Positions 1 to 8,885 of a stretch of DNA of 64,000 bases are shown here, piece by piece. Positions within the stretch are counted from its first letter, which is position 1; each line of letters starts with the position of its first letter. The DNA comes from Plebeiibacterium marinum (lineage in GTDB: Bacteria; Bacteroidota; Bacteroidia; Bacteroidales; Marinilabiliaceae): the NCBI RefSeq assembly GCF_026013615.1, contig NZ_JAPDPI010000006.1:91013-155012 (forward strand). Reading direction: 5' to 3'. The notes under the pieces were generated by a model. It was not told the origin of the DNA. It was given only the letters and a program-made list of their open reading frames with translations, and did not search any database. The translations under genes were made by a program, and so were the position numbers.

Positions 1-1977
1 AGCATACCAATCACTAACATTTCCGTACTCTACCCTGCCCACATTGGCTGCCATATTAATTATCGGATAATCTGTTGACACATAGAACCTCATAAAACCA
101 TCATCAATAAACGATTCCTTCCATGATAATCTCAAGTTAAGACCAGCTTCATATGCTTTTACAGAACTTACAGGTTCACCATCCATAACAAATGGATAAA
201 ACTCCGGTGAGTGTTGTTTTTTGTAATCCAAATTGAATCCGGTACTAATTCCGGTACGCCACTCATGATCATATGACAAATGAATCCCTTGCTGGCGATA
301 TAGTTCATCAAACTTGTCCCTGGACAAAATACTGGATACCAGATTCGTTTCCGAAGGGCTAAGCATATTTTCGTACAGATACAGAATTTTCCTGTTTTCT
401 CCCATACGAATATACCTATCGTCATATTCTACTTTAAAAACCCGTCTATTGGCTGTTTTAAACCTATAGCCAACGCCACCTCTTCCCGATATCTGTTTGG
501 TTTTTGTACCATACCCCATACCCCCAAACAACATCCAGTTTTCACTAATTTCAGAACTTGTCCTTCCTCCAAAATAAAAACGATACCCCTCAATTTCATT
601 CGACTGAACAAAGTCAGTATAAGGGCCTATTTCATATTTACCAATATCCAGATAACCATTCAAACCCATCTCAACCAAATCATTTGCTAATTTAACCTGG
701 GGTATCTGATTCACTGAATCAATTATCGCATATTTATTCAGATCTTCTTCCGAAAGTTTATTATGCCTGTATTTATCCCAATAAGATGCATCGCGCTTAC
801 GGTAATCCATCTGTTTTACAGATTCATAATTGATACTCTTAGTTGTTAATACGATCTCTTCCTTTGGCTCTATAGTAACCTTATCATATGACGAAGACTC
901 ACTAAAAATCAATTCAAGGCGCTGCTTTGTGGAATCCCCCTGAACCGGTAAATAATCGAACTCAGCCTGTAGTTTATTGCTTTTATAAAACACTATGGTA
1001 TCATTAATTACCTGATAATCGCTGACAACACTCATATTCTTGATGAAGTTAAGCTGGTTCCCTCCCGACAACCTGGCCTCAACCCTTTGAATAGCAAATC
1101 TTTTGTCGTCAACAACCATATATCCTTCAAAAACATTTTCACCCTTTCTACGTGGATAAAACAACACTTTGTAGTGTTTTATTCCATTAACCAAGGTGCT
1201 ATCACCTAAATAGTAGCGGTAATAAAACCAACCATTGTTTGCTGCGGGACTTACAAAATTTTGCTCGTAATACTTAATATAATTATCGTAAAAATTATGG
1301 CTTACATTTAATCCACTGGTGTATCCACTAAACTCATAACTGTTTAAAACTCCTAAACCTGAAGTTTTGTCGGCCAATACGGTAGATTTTTGCTTTTCTG
1401 GTTTTCTCTGAAATTCATTATAAACTAATTGCTCAGAGAAATATACAGGCAAATACAAACTTCCATCGCCAGCTTTCTGGAATAAATGTTGATGATTTTT
1501 AAAAACGTTTGAATTAAGCAAACCCTTTTGGACATTGTTTAACACATAATCCCACTTGGTATATTTTTCATATGAGTAGCGGTTGTATTTCTCTGGGTTA
1601 TTGCGCTCTTTATTTGCCGTTAAGTTTTTAAGCAACCAACGAACACGCTCATCAGATGGCTTTACATTTACCTCATTAAGTTCCACTGTTTCAGGCGCAA
1701 GACCGATATTAAAACCGCGCTTGTTTCCATCTATTCTAAGTGTTTGTTTTACATACCCTACAGCAGATACTGTAATTGAATCACCAATAAAGGCAAACAT
1801 AAACAAACCCGTAGTATCAGTCATGGTACCCTGAGTTGTCCCCTTTACATATATGTTAGCAAAAGGAATTGGTTCCTTTGTTTCTATATCTTTAACAGTA
1901 CCTCCGATGGATTTCTCCTGAGCTACAGCGAGACTGGTAAAAACAAAGAAATATATAACAATTAATAAATTTCTCAT
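1..1977 (-). CDS. DUF5686/carboxypeptidase-regulatory-like outer-membrane protein (3' end outside window)
   Basis: The reverse strand is open from an ATG at 1977 to the window edge. The protein begins with a signal peptide (MRNLLIVIYFFVFTSLAVAQ), followed by a CarboxypepD_reg-like beta-sandwich (about residues 22-105; GGTVKDIETKEPIPFANIYV). After it comes a helix with ERVRWLLKNLTANKERNNPEKY and a YSYEKYTKWD stretch, the hallmark I recognise from DUF5686 proteins of Bacteroidota. The rest is a long alternating beta-strand region, consistent with an outer-membrane barrel. Family members usually exceed 800 residues, so roughly the first 659 are seen here. The exact role is unknown; export to the outer membrane is inferred from the signal peptide and barrel-like C-terminal part. 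The C-terminus cannot be judged. Confidence 0.8.
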   Translation of the reverse strand, partial: MRNLLIVIYFFVFTSLAVAQEKSIGGTVKDIETKEPIPFANIYVKGTTQGTMTDTTGLFMFAFIGDSITVSAVGYVKQTLRIDGNKRGFNIGLAPETVELNEVNVKPSDERVRWLLKNLTANKERNNPEKYNRYSYEKYTKWDYVLNNVQKGLLNSNVFKNHQHLFQKAGDGSLYLPVYFSEQLVYNEFQRKPEKQKSTVLADKTSGLGVLNSYEFSGYTSGLNVSHNFYDNYIKYYEQNFVSPAANNGWFYYRYYLGDSTLVNGIKHYKVLFYPRRKGENVFEGYMVVDDKRFAIQRVEARLSGGNQLNFIKNMSVVSDYQVINDTIVFYKSNKLQAEFDYLPVQGDSTKQRLELIFSESSSYDKVTIEPKEEIVLTTKSINYESVKQMDYRKRDASYWDKYRHNKLSEEDLNKYAIIDSVNQIPQVKLANDLVEMGLNGYLDIGKYEIGPYTDFVQSNEIEGYRFYFGGRTSSEISENWMLFGGMGYGTKTKQISGRGGVGYRFKTANRRVFKVEYDDRYIRMGENRKILYLYENMLSPSETNLVSSILSRDKFDELYRQQGIHLSYDHEWRTGISTGFNLDYKKQHSPEFYPFVMDGEPVSSVKAYEAGLNLRLSWKESFIDDGFMRFYVSTDYPIINMAANVGRVEYGNVSDWYA

Positions 1978-2270
1978 ATATTTTATAAGGTATAAAACCC
2001 TGGCACAATTAATAAAAGCAATCAATTATTAATACCACGGTATAACACCTGTTAGTTCAAATTTGTTTCACTTTCTTTCATGACAAAGAAAACACATTCA
2101 ACACTTACTTTTATTTTTATTTTGCTGAAGAATGAATTATTATTATTCAATTAGCAAAAATAAAGTATTAACATGATGTTCTGTTATTTTTTTGATCCCC
2201 ACTAAAAAACGAACTGTTGTAAGCACTAAAACGCCTTCAATAAACAAATATTGACAAATATCATATTTTA

Positions 2271-2313
2271 CCCCTAGTTTTATAGGGGCATTTATGATTT
2301 TAATATATATTTG
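2271..2313 (+). promoter_or_regulatory. Promoter -7 box with adjacent CCCCTA/TAGGGG palindrome
   Basis: A TATATTTG at 2306-2313 fits the Bacteroidota -7 consensus TANNTTTG and lies 30 bp before the ATG of the PAS/MCP-like sensor. Just upstream, at 2271-2288, is a perfect 6-bp inverted repeat (CCCCTA, loop GTTTTA, TAGGGG). It sits where the -33 region would be, so it could be an operator. No clear TTTG -33 element is visible. The rest of the 365-base gap 1978-2342 shows nothing else I can support. Confidence 0.4.
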
Positions 2314-2342
2314 CAACCGCATTACCATAATATTTACCACCT

Positions 2343-3332
2343 ATGTTGCAATTTTTATACACTATTTCATTGGGATTAGTATGTTTTGTTATATGGTTAG
2401 TTTTAAAAAACAAAAAACTAAAAGAGCAAAACAATGTACTTGAGAATTCAAAAGAAAATGATGAAAAAGAAGATCTGAATCCCACATTTGTACAGCAAAA
2501 TACCAAACAAGCTGAAATGGAACGCCTATCCATTGTGGCAAAACAAACTGACAACGCCATTATGATAATGGACCCGGAAGGGAACATACAATGGCTCAAT
2601 GATGGTTTTACCCGTATGTATGAGTATACATTTGACCAGTTTATTAAGATAAGGGGAAACAACATTCTTCAAACAAGCTTTAACCCTTTGGTTCAAAAGT
2701 GTATTGAACAATGCCTGGAGACCAAAAAACCTTCTTCCTATGAGGCCATTAACGTTACACCTTCAGGCAGGGAAATATGGACACACACTTCATTGTCACC
2801 TGTTTTAGACGAGAATGGAGAAATTATCCATCTTGTTACTGTCGACTCAGATATCAGCAGGAGAAAAGAAGCTGGTGATGCTTTGATACAACGTGTTGAT
2901 AAATTAACCAGAAAAATATCTGATCTTTCGCAACAGCAGATGGATCTTACTAATTTTACCAACAGATTAATGCATGAAGTAGGCCGGTCCAACGAAAAAA
3001 TTGGAGAAACAGACCAAATTGTAAACTTCATTCAGGAAATGTCGGACAAGATTAAGATAATGGGTATCAATGCATCTATCGAAGCCCAATATGTTGGTGA
3101 AAAAGGGAGTGGCTTTAAAGTAATATCAAGCGAGATTGTGCAGATGTCGGATGAAACGAAAAGATACTCAAAGGAAATTTCCAATATCGTAAGGCATATC
3201 CAAAATTCATCGGAACAGTTAAATTCAGGTAAAGAATTAGTAGAGGAAGCTTCGGTAAAATACCAGCAGGCAGTTGATGCCCTAAAACTTGAGGTCAGAC
3301 TAGTTGAAGATGTTGTTGAACGGCTAAATTAG
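2343..3332 (+). CDS. Membrane-anchored PAS sensor with short methyl-accepting-chemotaxis-like signalling domain
   Basis: The 329-residue protein has one N-terminal membrane helix (about 2-22), then a charged coiled coil (23-60), a PAS domain (about 62-180; includes IVAKQTDNAIMIMDPEGNIQWLNDGF and a PAC-like DISRRKEAGDAL), and a coiled-coil tail. The tail carries an MCP-type core: INASIEAQYVGEKGSGFKVISSEIV matches the conserved chemoreceptor tip pattern (usually NAAIEAARAGE.G.GFAVVA.EVR). There is no HAMP domain, and the signalling domain is much shorter than in true chemoreceptors. No chemotaxis or flagellar gene is nearby, so a role in gliding/frizzy-type or other signalling is only inference. 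It stands alone, ending before a bidirectional hairpin. Confidence 0.75.
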   Translation: MLQFLYTISLGLVCFVIWLVLKNKKLKEQNNVLENSKENDEKEDLNPTFVQQNTKQAEMERLSIVAKQTDNAIMIMDPEGNIQWLNDGFTRMYEYTFDQFIKIRGNNILQTSFNPLVQKCIEQCLETKKPSSYEAINVTPSGREIWTHTSLSPVLDENGEIIHLVTVDSDISRRKEAGDALIQRVDKLTRKISDLSQQQMDLTNFTNRLMHEVGRSNEKIGETDQIVNFIQEMSDKIKIMGINASIEAQYVGEKGSGFKVISSEIVQMSDETKRYSKEISNIVRHIQNSSEQLNSGKELVEEASVKYQQAVDALKLEVRLVEDVVERLN

Positions 3333-3389
3333 CATTAGAGTTTCAATGTTTAAAGCATAAAGCAGGATAAACCCAGGTTAATACTACAT

Positions 3390-3426
3390 AAAAAAGAGAT
3401 TACCCGTATGGATAATCTCTTTTTTA
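3390..3426. terminator. Bidirectional intrinsic terminator
   Basis: AAAGAGATTA ... TAATCTCTTTTTT forms a long stem with an A tract on one side and a T tract on the other. It lies between two convergent genes (sensor on +, TonB-like on -) and can end both. Confidence 0.8.
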
Positions 3427-3481
3427 TGCAGTAAACTCAAATTTTAGAAAGCACCTCGTTGCACCCCTAAAAATCTGCAGG

Positions 3482-4150
3482 TTAATATCTCCTGTATATG
3501 GGTTCCGTTCCTTTTTTTGTTTCAACTACAAGAACCCCATTTTGTGCCTCATCACCATATAACTCAACTGCTTTCGAGCCCTTTATTACCCTGATAGATT
3601 TTATATTAAAGTATTCCAAAGTAGTAACCCCTGTCACTTTTTTCTTATCAATAACAAATAAGGGTGCCCTATCATTTAAATAAAAAGGCTTAATCTGTTG
3701 TGCTATCAACCGGCTTTCGTCAGAGATATAAAAATGTACAGGTAAAGTAACTTTTGTATGAACCACTTCTCCATTAACCACTCCAGGCTTCCATTTATCT
3801 AAAGAATGTATTACCCTCAGCGCTTCCTTATCAATGCTTTCATAAAGTCCCTTAACCAATTCTACATTAGCTAACTCTCCATCCTTGGTAACCACAAACG
3901 AAACCAATACTTTTCCTTCAATTTCTTTCGCCAAGGCATCCACCGGATACTTCAACTGTTTTGCAAGATATTTCTGTATATTTCCGCGGCTCTTTTTATA
4001 AACCGGCACTTTATCAACGGTTTCATAGATACTATCGTTCTCAAACAATAAGTTATTAGTATCAGAACTATTTACTTTATTATTTGCACAAATATTTATT
4101 GCAATTAATAAAGTAAATACTGCTAAAAATGATTGAATTCTTGTTTTCAT
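3482..4150 (-). CDS. TonB C-terminal-domain protein with receptor-plug-like tail
   Basis: I start at 4150 because the protein then begins with a clean signal peptide (MKTRIQSFLAVFTLLIAINICA); an upstream in-frame ATG at 4210 adds 20 cysteine-rich residues that look untranslated. After a linker, residues about 65-155 match the TonB C-terminal fold (KYPVDALAKEIEGKVLVSFVV...VKGLYESIDKEALRVI...WKPGVVNGEVV). The last 50 residues are unusual: NIKSIRVIKGSKAVELYGD and EAQNGVLVVETKKG resemble the end of a SusC-type receptor plug domain (typically IE.IEVLKG..A..LYG..A.NGVI.I.TKKG). The domain order TonB_C then plug-like motif is seen in some Bacteroidota TonB-like proteins. No ExbB/ExbD is adjacent, and the usual proline-rich spacer and N-terminal anchor are missing, so it may be a periplasmic partner and not the energy transducer itself. 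Confidence 0.8.
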   Translation of the reverse strand: MKTRIQSFLAVFTLLIAINICANNKVNSSDTNNLLFENDSIYETVDKVPVYKKSRGNIQKYLAKQLKYPVDALAKEIEGKVLVSFVVTKDGELANVELVKGLYESIDKEALRVIHSLDKWKPGVVNGEVVHTKVTLPVHFYISDESRLIAQQIKPFYLNDRAPLFVIDKKKVTGVTTLEYFNIKSIRVIKGSKAVELYGDEAQNGVLVVETKKGTEPIYRRY

Positions 4151-4214
4151 AGTCAGACAATTTACAGGTATACAACCACATACCCAACAAATACCATGCC
4201 CAATCAACAAATTA

Positions 4215-4475
4215 TCAGCTCCTACCCCTTAACTTATCAATTTTCTCCATTGCCTTCCTGATATCTTCTAATGATTTCCTTCTGTTTTCTACTGAATTAA
4301 TCTTCTCTTCCATAGCTTTTGAAGAACTCATTCCCCTTCTGGATCTTGCTCCTATAAAAGGAGGTTCTTCTTCAAAGCTTTTCACTTCTTTAAATTCAAC
4401 AAACTCAAGACTATTGAGCAATTCTTTAAAAAACCTGGCTTTTTCCTTAGCAACCTTTACCTTAAAATACTTCAT
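4215..4475 (-). CDS. Small hypothetical protein, antitoxin-like N-terminus
   Basis: This 86-residue protein starts MKYFKVKVAKEKARFFKELLNS, with EFVEFKEV following. That pattern of a beta strand then a helix ending in LL.SL.FV resembles many small Bacteroidota proteins annotated as antitoxins or hypotheticals. The C-terminal half is a charged helix (EEKINSVENRRKSLEDIRKAMEKID). No toxin-like partner sits beside it, so I do not assign a toxin-antitoxin role. It lies 64 bases upstream of the TonB-like gene on the same strand. Confidence 0.55.
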   Translation of the reverse strand: MKYFKVKVAKEKARFFKELLNSLEFVEFKEVKSFEEEPPFIGARSRRGMSSSKAMEEKINSVENRRKSLEDIRKAMEKIDKLRGRS

Positions 4476-4551
4476 TTTTAATTAATTAATTACAACATAG
4501 AATGTAGCTCATATTTTTTGTGTTCATAAGGTTTTGTTTCAATTGATATAC

Positions 4552-5328
4552 CTATGATTCTATAATATTAAATAGGTCAGAATCCAAATATACTGGAAAT
4601 TCATCTTTAAATGAATTTTTCTTGTTTATGTCGATAGAAATTTTTTCGGAGATCATCATGCTCTCATCCATATCCAAACACACATCACCCTTGAAATCAA
4701 TCAATTTAGACCCTCCTGAATAAAAGATCCCTCCACCAGTACCGATCCGGTTAACTCCTATAACATAACTCTGGTTTTCTATAGCCCTGGCCCTTAACAG
4801 AACATCCCACACTTCATGCCGTGATCTGGGCCAGTTAGCCATATAAATAATCACATCATAATCATTCTGATTACGGCTCCAAACCGGGAATCTTAAATCA
4901 TAACATATCAAAGGTAATATTTTTACGCCTTTATATTCAATAACCACACGTTTATCTCCTTTTGAAAATCTTTTGGATTCACCCCCCATCCTGAACAGGT
5001 GCCGCTTATTATAGGTAAAAACTTCTCCCAGAGGATTCACAAACAATGCGCTGTTATATACTTCATCTCCTGTTTTAACAGCCAGACTACCCATTATGGC
5101 CACACCTTTTTTTCGGGCACATTTCTTAAGCCACCTTACCTCATCTCCATCTTCTTTTACGGCAATACGGTTTACATCCATTGAAAAACCACTCAAAAAC
5201 ATTTCGGGTAATAAAACCAGATCCACACCCTCTTCACAATCGTTTATTAGTGATTCAACTTTTCGCTGGTTAGCATCAAAATCTTCCCAATCAATGTCTA
5301 ACTGAATAATGACTATATCAAGTTTCAT
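4552..5328 (-). CDS. Omega-amidase (carbon-nitrogen hydrolase, YafV/NIT2 type)
   Basis: The 258-residue length and motifs fit the nitrilase superfamily. The Glu-Lys-Cys triad is visible: E42 in LLPEMF, K108 in YNKRHLF and C142 in LICYDLRFP. The YNKRHLFRMGGE stretch and the ANWPRSR after the cysteine are typical of the omega-amidase branch, which hydrolyses alpha-ketoglutaramate and alpha-ketosuccinamate, by-products of glutamine or asparagine transamination. In many bacteria this gene accompanies an MtnE-like aminotransferase in methionine salvage; none is present here. The protein is cytoplasmic, with no signal peptide. The 123 bases up to the next gene upstream on this strand are AT-rich without a clear signal. 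Confidence 0.88.
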   Translation of the reverse strand: MKLDIVIIQLDIDWEDFDANQRKVESLINDCEEGVDLVLLPEMFLSGFSMDVNRIAVKEDGDEVRWLKKCARKKGVAIMGSLAVKTGDEVYNSALFVNPLGEVFTYNKRHLFRMGGESKRFSKGDKRVVIEYKGVKILPLICYDLRFPVWSRNQNDYDVIIYMANWPRSRHEVWDVLLRARAIENQSYVIGVNRIGTGGGIFYSGGSKLIDFKGDVCLDMDESMMISEKISIDINKKNSFKDEFPVYLDSDLFNIIES

Positions 5329-5450
5329 CTCATTGTAATTTATAACTCCAAAGGTATTCTATGTTTAAAAAGTAGTATCAAGGCAAACTTACCTGGTTTG
5401 ATGAATTAAATTTTGAACAAATAAGCTTTTATAATATAATCTAAAATTAA

Positions 5451-6320
5451 TTATTGTGCTAATATAAATTCAGCAGTACCCATTCCTGTCCACCGACCAA
5501 TTCCCCCATTAATATTTGAACTGGTACTTTTATTTATAAACGAAAATGGGTTAGATGAATTTTGTTGGTCCATATAAATATCCGACAATACGTTAAATGA
5601 AGCCTGATCCAAAGCTGATATCCTCAACCCTATTGTATCTGTATCATAAAACTCATATACAGGAAGGTTTCTGGAAGAATCAGAGCTATTAAGCCCTAAA
5701 GGATCCGGCTCTACACTCCGGTATATATTTTTAGTAAATACTTCCCCGTTTTTCCCAACATCATTAAACAAAGGAAATGCAGAAGAATGGAAATTTCTAT
5801 CCACACCAATAATTTTTATTTGCGAATAATAATAATCCACTCCACCACCATCATCTTCCAGGTCGGCTGATATGTACATAGTTGTATCTGAACTCTGGTG
5901 CATATTAACCTTTAATATTTTTGGCGGATCGGGTATTGAAGTGTTGCTCTCTATCCTGTTACCTTCCACCTCAATGGTTAATTGATATTCTAATCCTGCT
6001 TCACCTTTCATTTGAACAGACCTATAAACAAAAGGAGGAAAAAATTCTTCCCTTCTGAACAAAGTCAAAATTTCTGACTCCCCTTTAGAAGAAGTTAAGG
6101 TAACCTTGGCATAATTTAAAAACGTATTTCTAATGGCAGCAGAATCGTAATTCGTTAAAAATGGAGAACTCTTAGTCAGTATAACATAGGCATAATTATC
6201 ACTGGATATCCATCCATCAACCACAACTTTAGACTCATACCCGGGTTGTTCAATACTAATTTCCTTTGAGCAGGATATTAACAAAAGCAAAAAACCAAAT
6301 ACTATAATACTTCTACCCAT
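5451..6320 (-). CDS. DUF4249 family lipoprotein
   Basis: The N-terminus is a lipoprotein signal (MGRSIIVFGFLLLLISCSKE, lipidated Cys at 17). The next region, EQPGYESKVVVDGWISSDNYAYVILTKSSP, is the typical start of DUF4249 proteins. In Bacteroidota these are encoded directly after a TonB-dependent receptor, and the same holds here: only two bases separate it from the receptor gene upstream on the same strand. It is therefore probably a surface or periplasmic lipoprotein partner of that receptor. The substrate of the pair is not known. The remainder is beta-rich and shows no catalytic motif. Confidence 0.85.
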   Translation of the reverse strand: MGRSIIVFGFLLLLISCSKEISIEQPGYESKVVVDGWISSDNYAYVILTKSSPFLTNYDSAAIRNTFLNYAKVTLTSSKGESEILTLFRREEFFPPFVYRSVQMKGEAGLEYQLTIEVEGNRIESNTSIPDPPKILKVNMHQSSDTTMYISADLEDDGGGVDYYYSQIKIIGVDRNFHSSAFPLFNDVGKNGEVFTKNIYRSVEPDPLGLNSSDSSRNLPVYEFYDTDTIGLRISALDQASFNVLSDIYMDQQNSSNPFSFINKSTSSNINGGIGRWTGMGTAEFILAQ

Positions 6321-6322
6321 TG

Positions 6323-8659
6323 CTAAAATTTAAATTTCCAACTTATTGAAGGTAAGATAGGGAATAACGACACCTGACGGGCACTGATATCAAGATCATA
6401 ACTCCCTTCGCCAGCTAAAACATCATAATATATAAAATAAGGATTACTCCTGTTAAACACATTAATTACAGAAAAATTTAACACTGACTCCTTAAACACA
6501 TCTGATTTAAGCTTATAATTTACAGACAAATCAAATCTTTGATATCCAGGCATCCTATAATTGTTGATACCTTCATAATCATTGGCAATATCCCCCATCA
6601 TCCAATATCTACCAACCGGTAAGGTTGTTTTATTACCTGAAGCATAAACAAACACGCCGCCTAAATCAATCCGGTCATTTATCCTGTAACTACACAGCAC
6701 ATTCAGGTCGTGCCTCCTGTCATACTTAGCATCATGCCACTTCCCGTCATTAAGTTCATCAAACCGCTGCTGCACCCAGCCCAGGGTATATGATATATTT
6801 GAATTAAATTTACCGTATGATTTTTTTGCATAAACCTCGATCCCATATGCCTTACTTTCCCCTTTAAAGAAATTATCCTCAAAGTCCACTATTTCATCGC
6901 CCTGAAAATTCACGTTCAACATCAATTGGTTCTCCTGCCACCTTGAATAACCCTCTATTCCCATTTCAACATCCCACTTATCTATTTCTTTAAAATATCC
7001 TAAAGTCAGTTGTTTCCCGTTTTCCTCAGGCACTTTACCTGTAGCCGGCATCCAAACATCAGATGGCAACGGTATAGAAGCAATTGAAGTTAAATGAATG
7101 TTTTGGGGCACATACCCTACAGATCCTTTAATTGACGAATGTGATGTAAGCAGGTAAGTAAAGTTAACTATGCCTTTAAACATAAACCTTGCTTTATCCA
7201 AAGCCTGACTATAGGCCTTGTCATCAGAAAAGCCATTGGTCAATTTATCTGCATGTTGATACAACTGCACTCCTCCACCAAAATACACATCTAACCGAGG
7301 TAAAACACGATATTCGTCGCCCGCATAAACCTCAAAAATACGATGCAGGTACTCAATACGGGCATCATCAACACCGCTCCCCAAAGACAGATCCAGACTA
7401 TGCGGCATTATTTGCCGGCACTGGGCAGCTAATCCAAATCTCACTACATGCTTATCAGCATCGTAAACAAAACCGGTTTGTGCTTTAACATGACTATATC
7501 TATTATTAAAAGAAAGCTTTTGTTCGAGTATACCCAAATTCAAGTCACTTTTATAACCAGAGTAGGCCAGACTAGAATTCATTGAAAACCGGGATCCAAA
7601 CAAATGCTTAATTAGAACCACAGCACCCTGGTTTCCCCATTTATTATCCAAAGCAATTTTGTTTCTATTTTGGGCAAATTCAAAAACATCACCACCCGAA
7701 TACCATGCCAATGTAACACTACTCTGTTTTCCCTGATACTTTATCTTTCCATTAAAATCGTAGAAATTAAATTTATTACTGGTGAAATAATTTTCTTCAT
7801 CCTCAATAAACTGTTCTGCCACAAATCGGATGCCTTCAAGGTAACTCCTCCTGAAACCCGCATGAAAAAACCACTTATTATTCCGGGTTTTACCCTGATA
7901 ACAAATATTCGATGTCAGATTACCTATGTTTGCAACCCAATTATAATCGCCTTTTTTATTATCAATAGAATTAACAACAATGGAAGATGCCAGCCTATTA
8001 TTATAATCAACCGGGGCATTACCCTTATAAAAGGCAACATTATCGACTAAATAAGGGTTAAATACCGAGTAAATCCCCATCAGGTGAGATGGGTTCATTA
8101 ACTCAATCCCATCAAATAAAATATAATTCTGGCCTGGAGACCCACCTCGCACATAAATACCAGAATTGCCTTCATTAACTGACTGGATACCTGGAAGCAA
8201 TTGCAATGATCTGACTATATCCGGTTCTCCCAGCAAAGCAGGGGTTATTAGTATTTCTTTTTGCTTAAGCACCATTTTTCCGGGAACACTTCCCCGCACC
8301 AACGATTCATTAGTGGCACGGATCACAATTTCCTGTGTTTGATACTGTTTCTCTTGTAAAAACACCTTGATCAAGTCTCTGTCAGCTGCATCCAAACCCA
8401 TTTCCAGCATTTCAAAGGCTGTATGAAAAAAACGCAACCTCACTCCTTCCCTATCGATAAGATCTATCTCAAATTTCCCTTCCGCATCCGTAATAGTTCC
8501 AATATTTGTACCCACAACCAAAACATGTACATTCACTACAGGCTCAAGCAACTCTTTATCAAGCACCTGACCAAACAAACGATAGGAACGATCCTGCCCA
8601 AACACAGCAATATGAACAATCGACAAAAGAAGTAAAATATTGATTTTTATATAGCTCAT
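6323..8659 (-). CDS. TonB-dependent receptor with carboxypeptidase-regulatory-like N-domain
   Basis: I place the start at 8659, giving a signal peptide MSYIKINILLLLSIVHIAVFGQ; an upstream ATG at 8713 would add 18 residues before it. Residues about 27-115 form a CarboxypepD_reg-like domain (GQVLDKELLEPVVNVHVLVVGTNIGTITDAEGKF). The plug domain follows (LLGEPDIVRSLQLLPGIQSVNEGNSGIYVRGGSPGQNYILFDGIELMNPSHLMG), and the remainder is a beta-barrel ending in SWKFKF, a terminal aromatic typical of outer-membrane barrels. At 778 residues it is in the DUF4249-linked receptor group, shorter than SusC. It is the first gene of a two-gene unit with the DUF4249 lipoprotein. The ligand is not evident. Confidence 0.9.
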   Translation of the reverse strand: MSYIKINILLLLSIVHIAVFGQDRSYRLFGQVLDKELLEPVVNVHVLVVGTNIGTITDAEGKFEIDLIDREGVRLRFFHTAFEMLEMGLDAADRDLIKVFLQEKQYQTQEIVIRATNESLVRGSVPGKMVLKQKEILITPALLGEPDIVRSLQLLPGIQSVNEGNSGIYVRGGSPGQNYILFDGIELMNPSHLMGIYSVFNPYLVDNVAFYKGNAPVDYNNRLASSIVVNSIDNKKGDYNWVANIGNLTSNICYQGKTRNNKWFFHAGFRRSYLEGIRFVAEQFIEDEENYFTSNKFNFYDFNGKIKYQGKQSSVTLAWYSGGDVFEFAQNRNKIALDNKWGNQGAVVLIKHLFGSRFSMNSSLAYSGYKSDLNLGILEQKLSFNNRYSHVKAQTGFVYDADKHVVRFGLAAQCRQIMPHSLDLSLGSGVDDARIEYLHRIFEVYAGDEYRVLPRLDVYFGGGVQLYQHADKLTNGFSDDKAYSQALDKARFMFKGIVNFTYLLTSHSSIKGSVGYVPQNIHLTSIASIPLPSDVWMPATGKVPEENGKQLTLGYFKEIDKWDVEMGIEGYSRWQENQLMLNVNFQGDEIVDFEDNFFKGESKAYGIEVYAKKSYGKFNSNISYTLGWVQQRFDELNDGKWHDAKYDRRHDLNVLCSYRINDRIDLGGVFVYASGNKTTLPVGRYWMMGDIANDYEGINNYRMPGYQRFDLSVNYKLKSDVFKESVLNFSVINVFNRSNPYFIYYDVLAGEGSYDLDISARQVSLFPILPSISWKFKF

Positions 8660-8885
8660 CAAAGTATTTTCCCTAAAAAACACAAATAACAGAATAATAA
8701 ACTTCTTATACAATCCCCTGTAAATAAATTACTCCGCCTTACAAACAAACATTCCTCTCTATTATTTAAAAAATATTATCTACATCCACCCTATAACCTT
8801 TACAAACCTCTTCCGTAACAAAGCACTAAAACACAATTTAAATAGTATTAGGCCACTATTTACACACAATTAAATTTACTAACAA

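Noticed and set aside
168..611. Two minus-strand ORFs of 85 and 60 residues
   Set aside because: They are out-of-frame shadows of the truncated DUF5686 gene, whose own frame is open to the window edge.
4215..4475. Toxin-antitoxin pair
   Set aside because: The N-terminus is antitoxin-like, but no toxin gene is adjacent.
7189..8050. Plus-strand ORFs of 99 and 126 residues
   Set aside because: They lie opposite the TonB-dependent receptor gene, have no domain signal, and the minus-strand frame is clearly the coding one.
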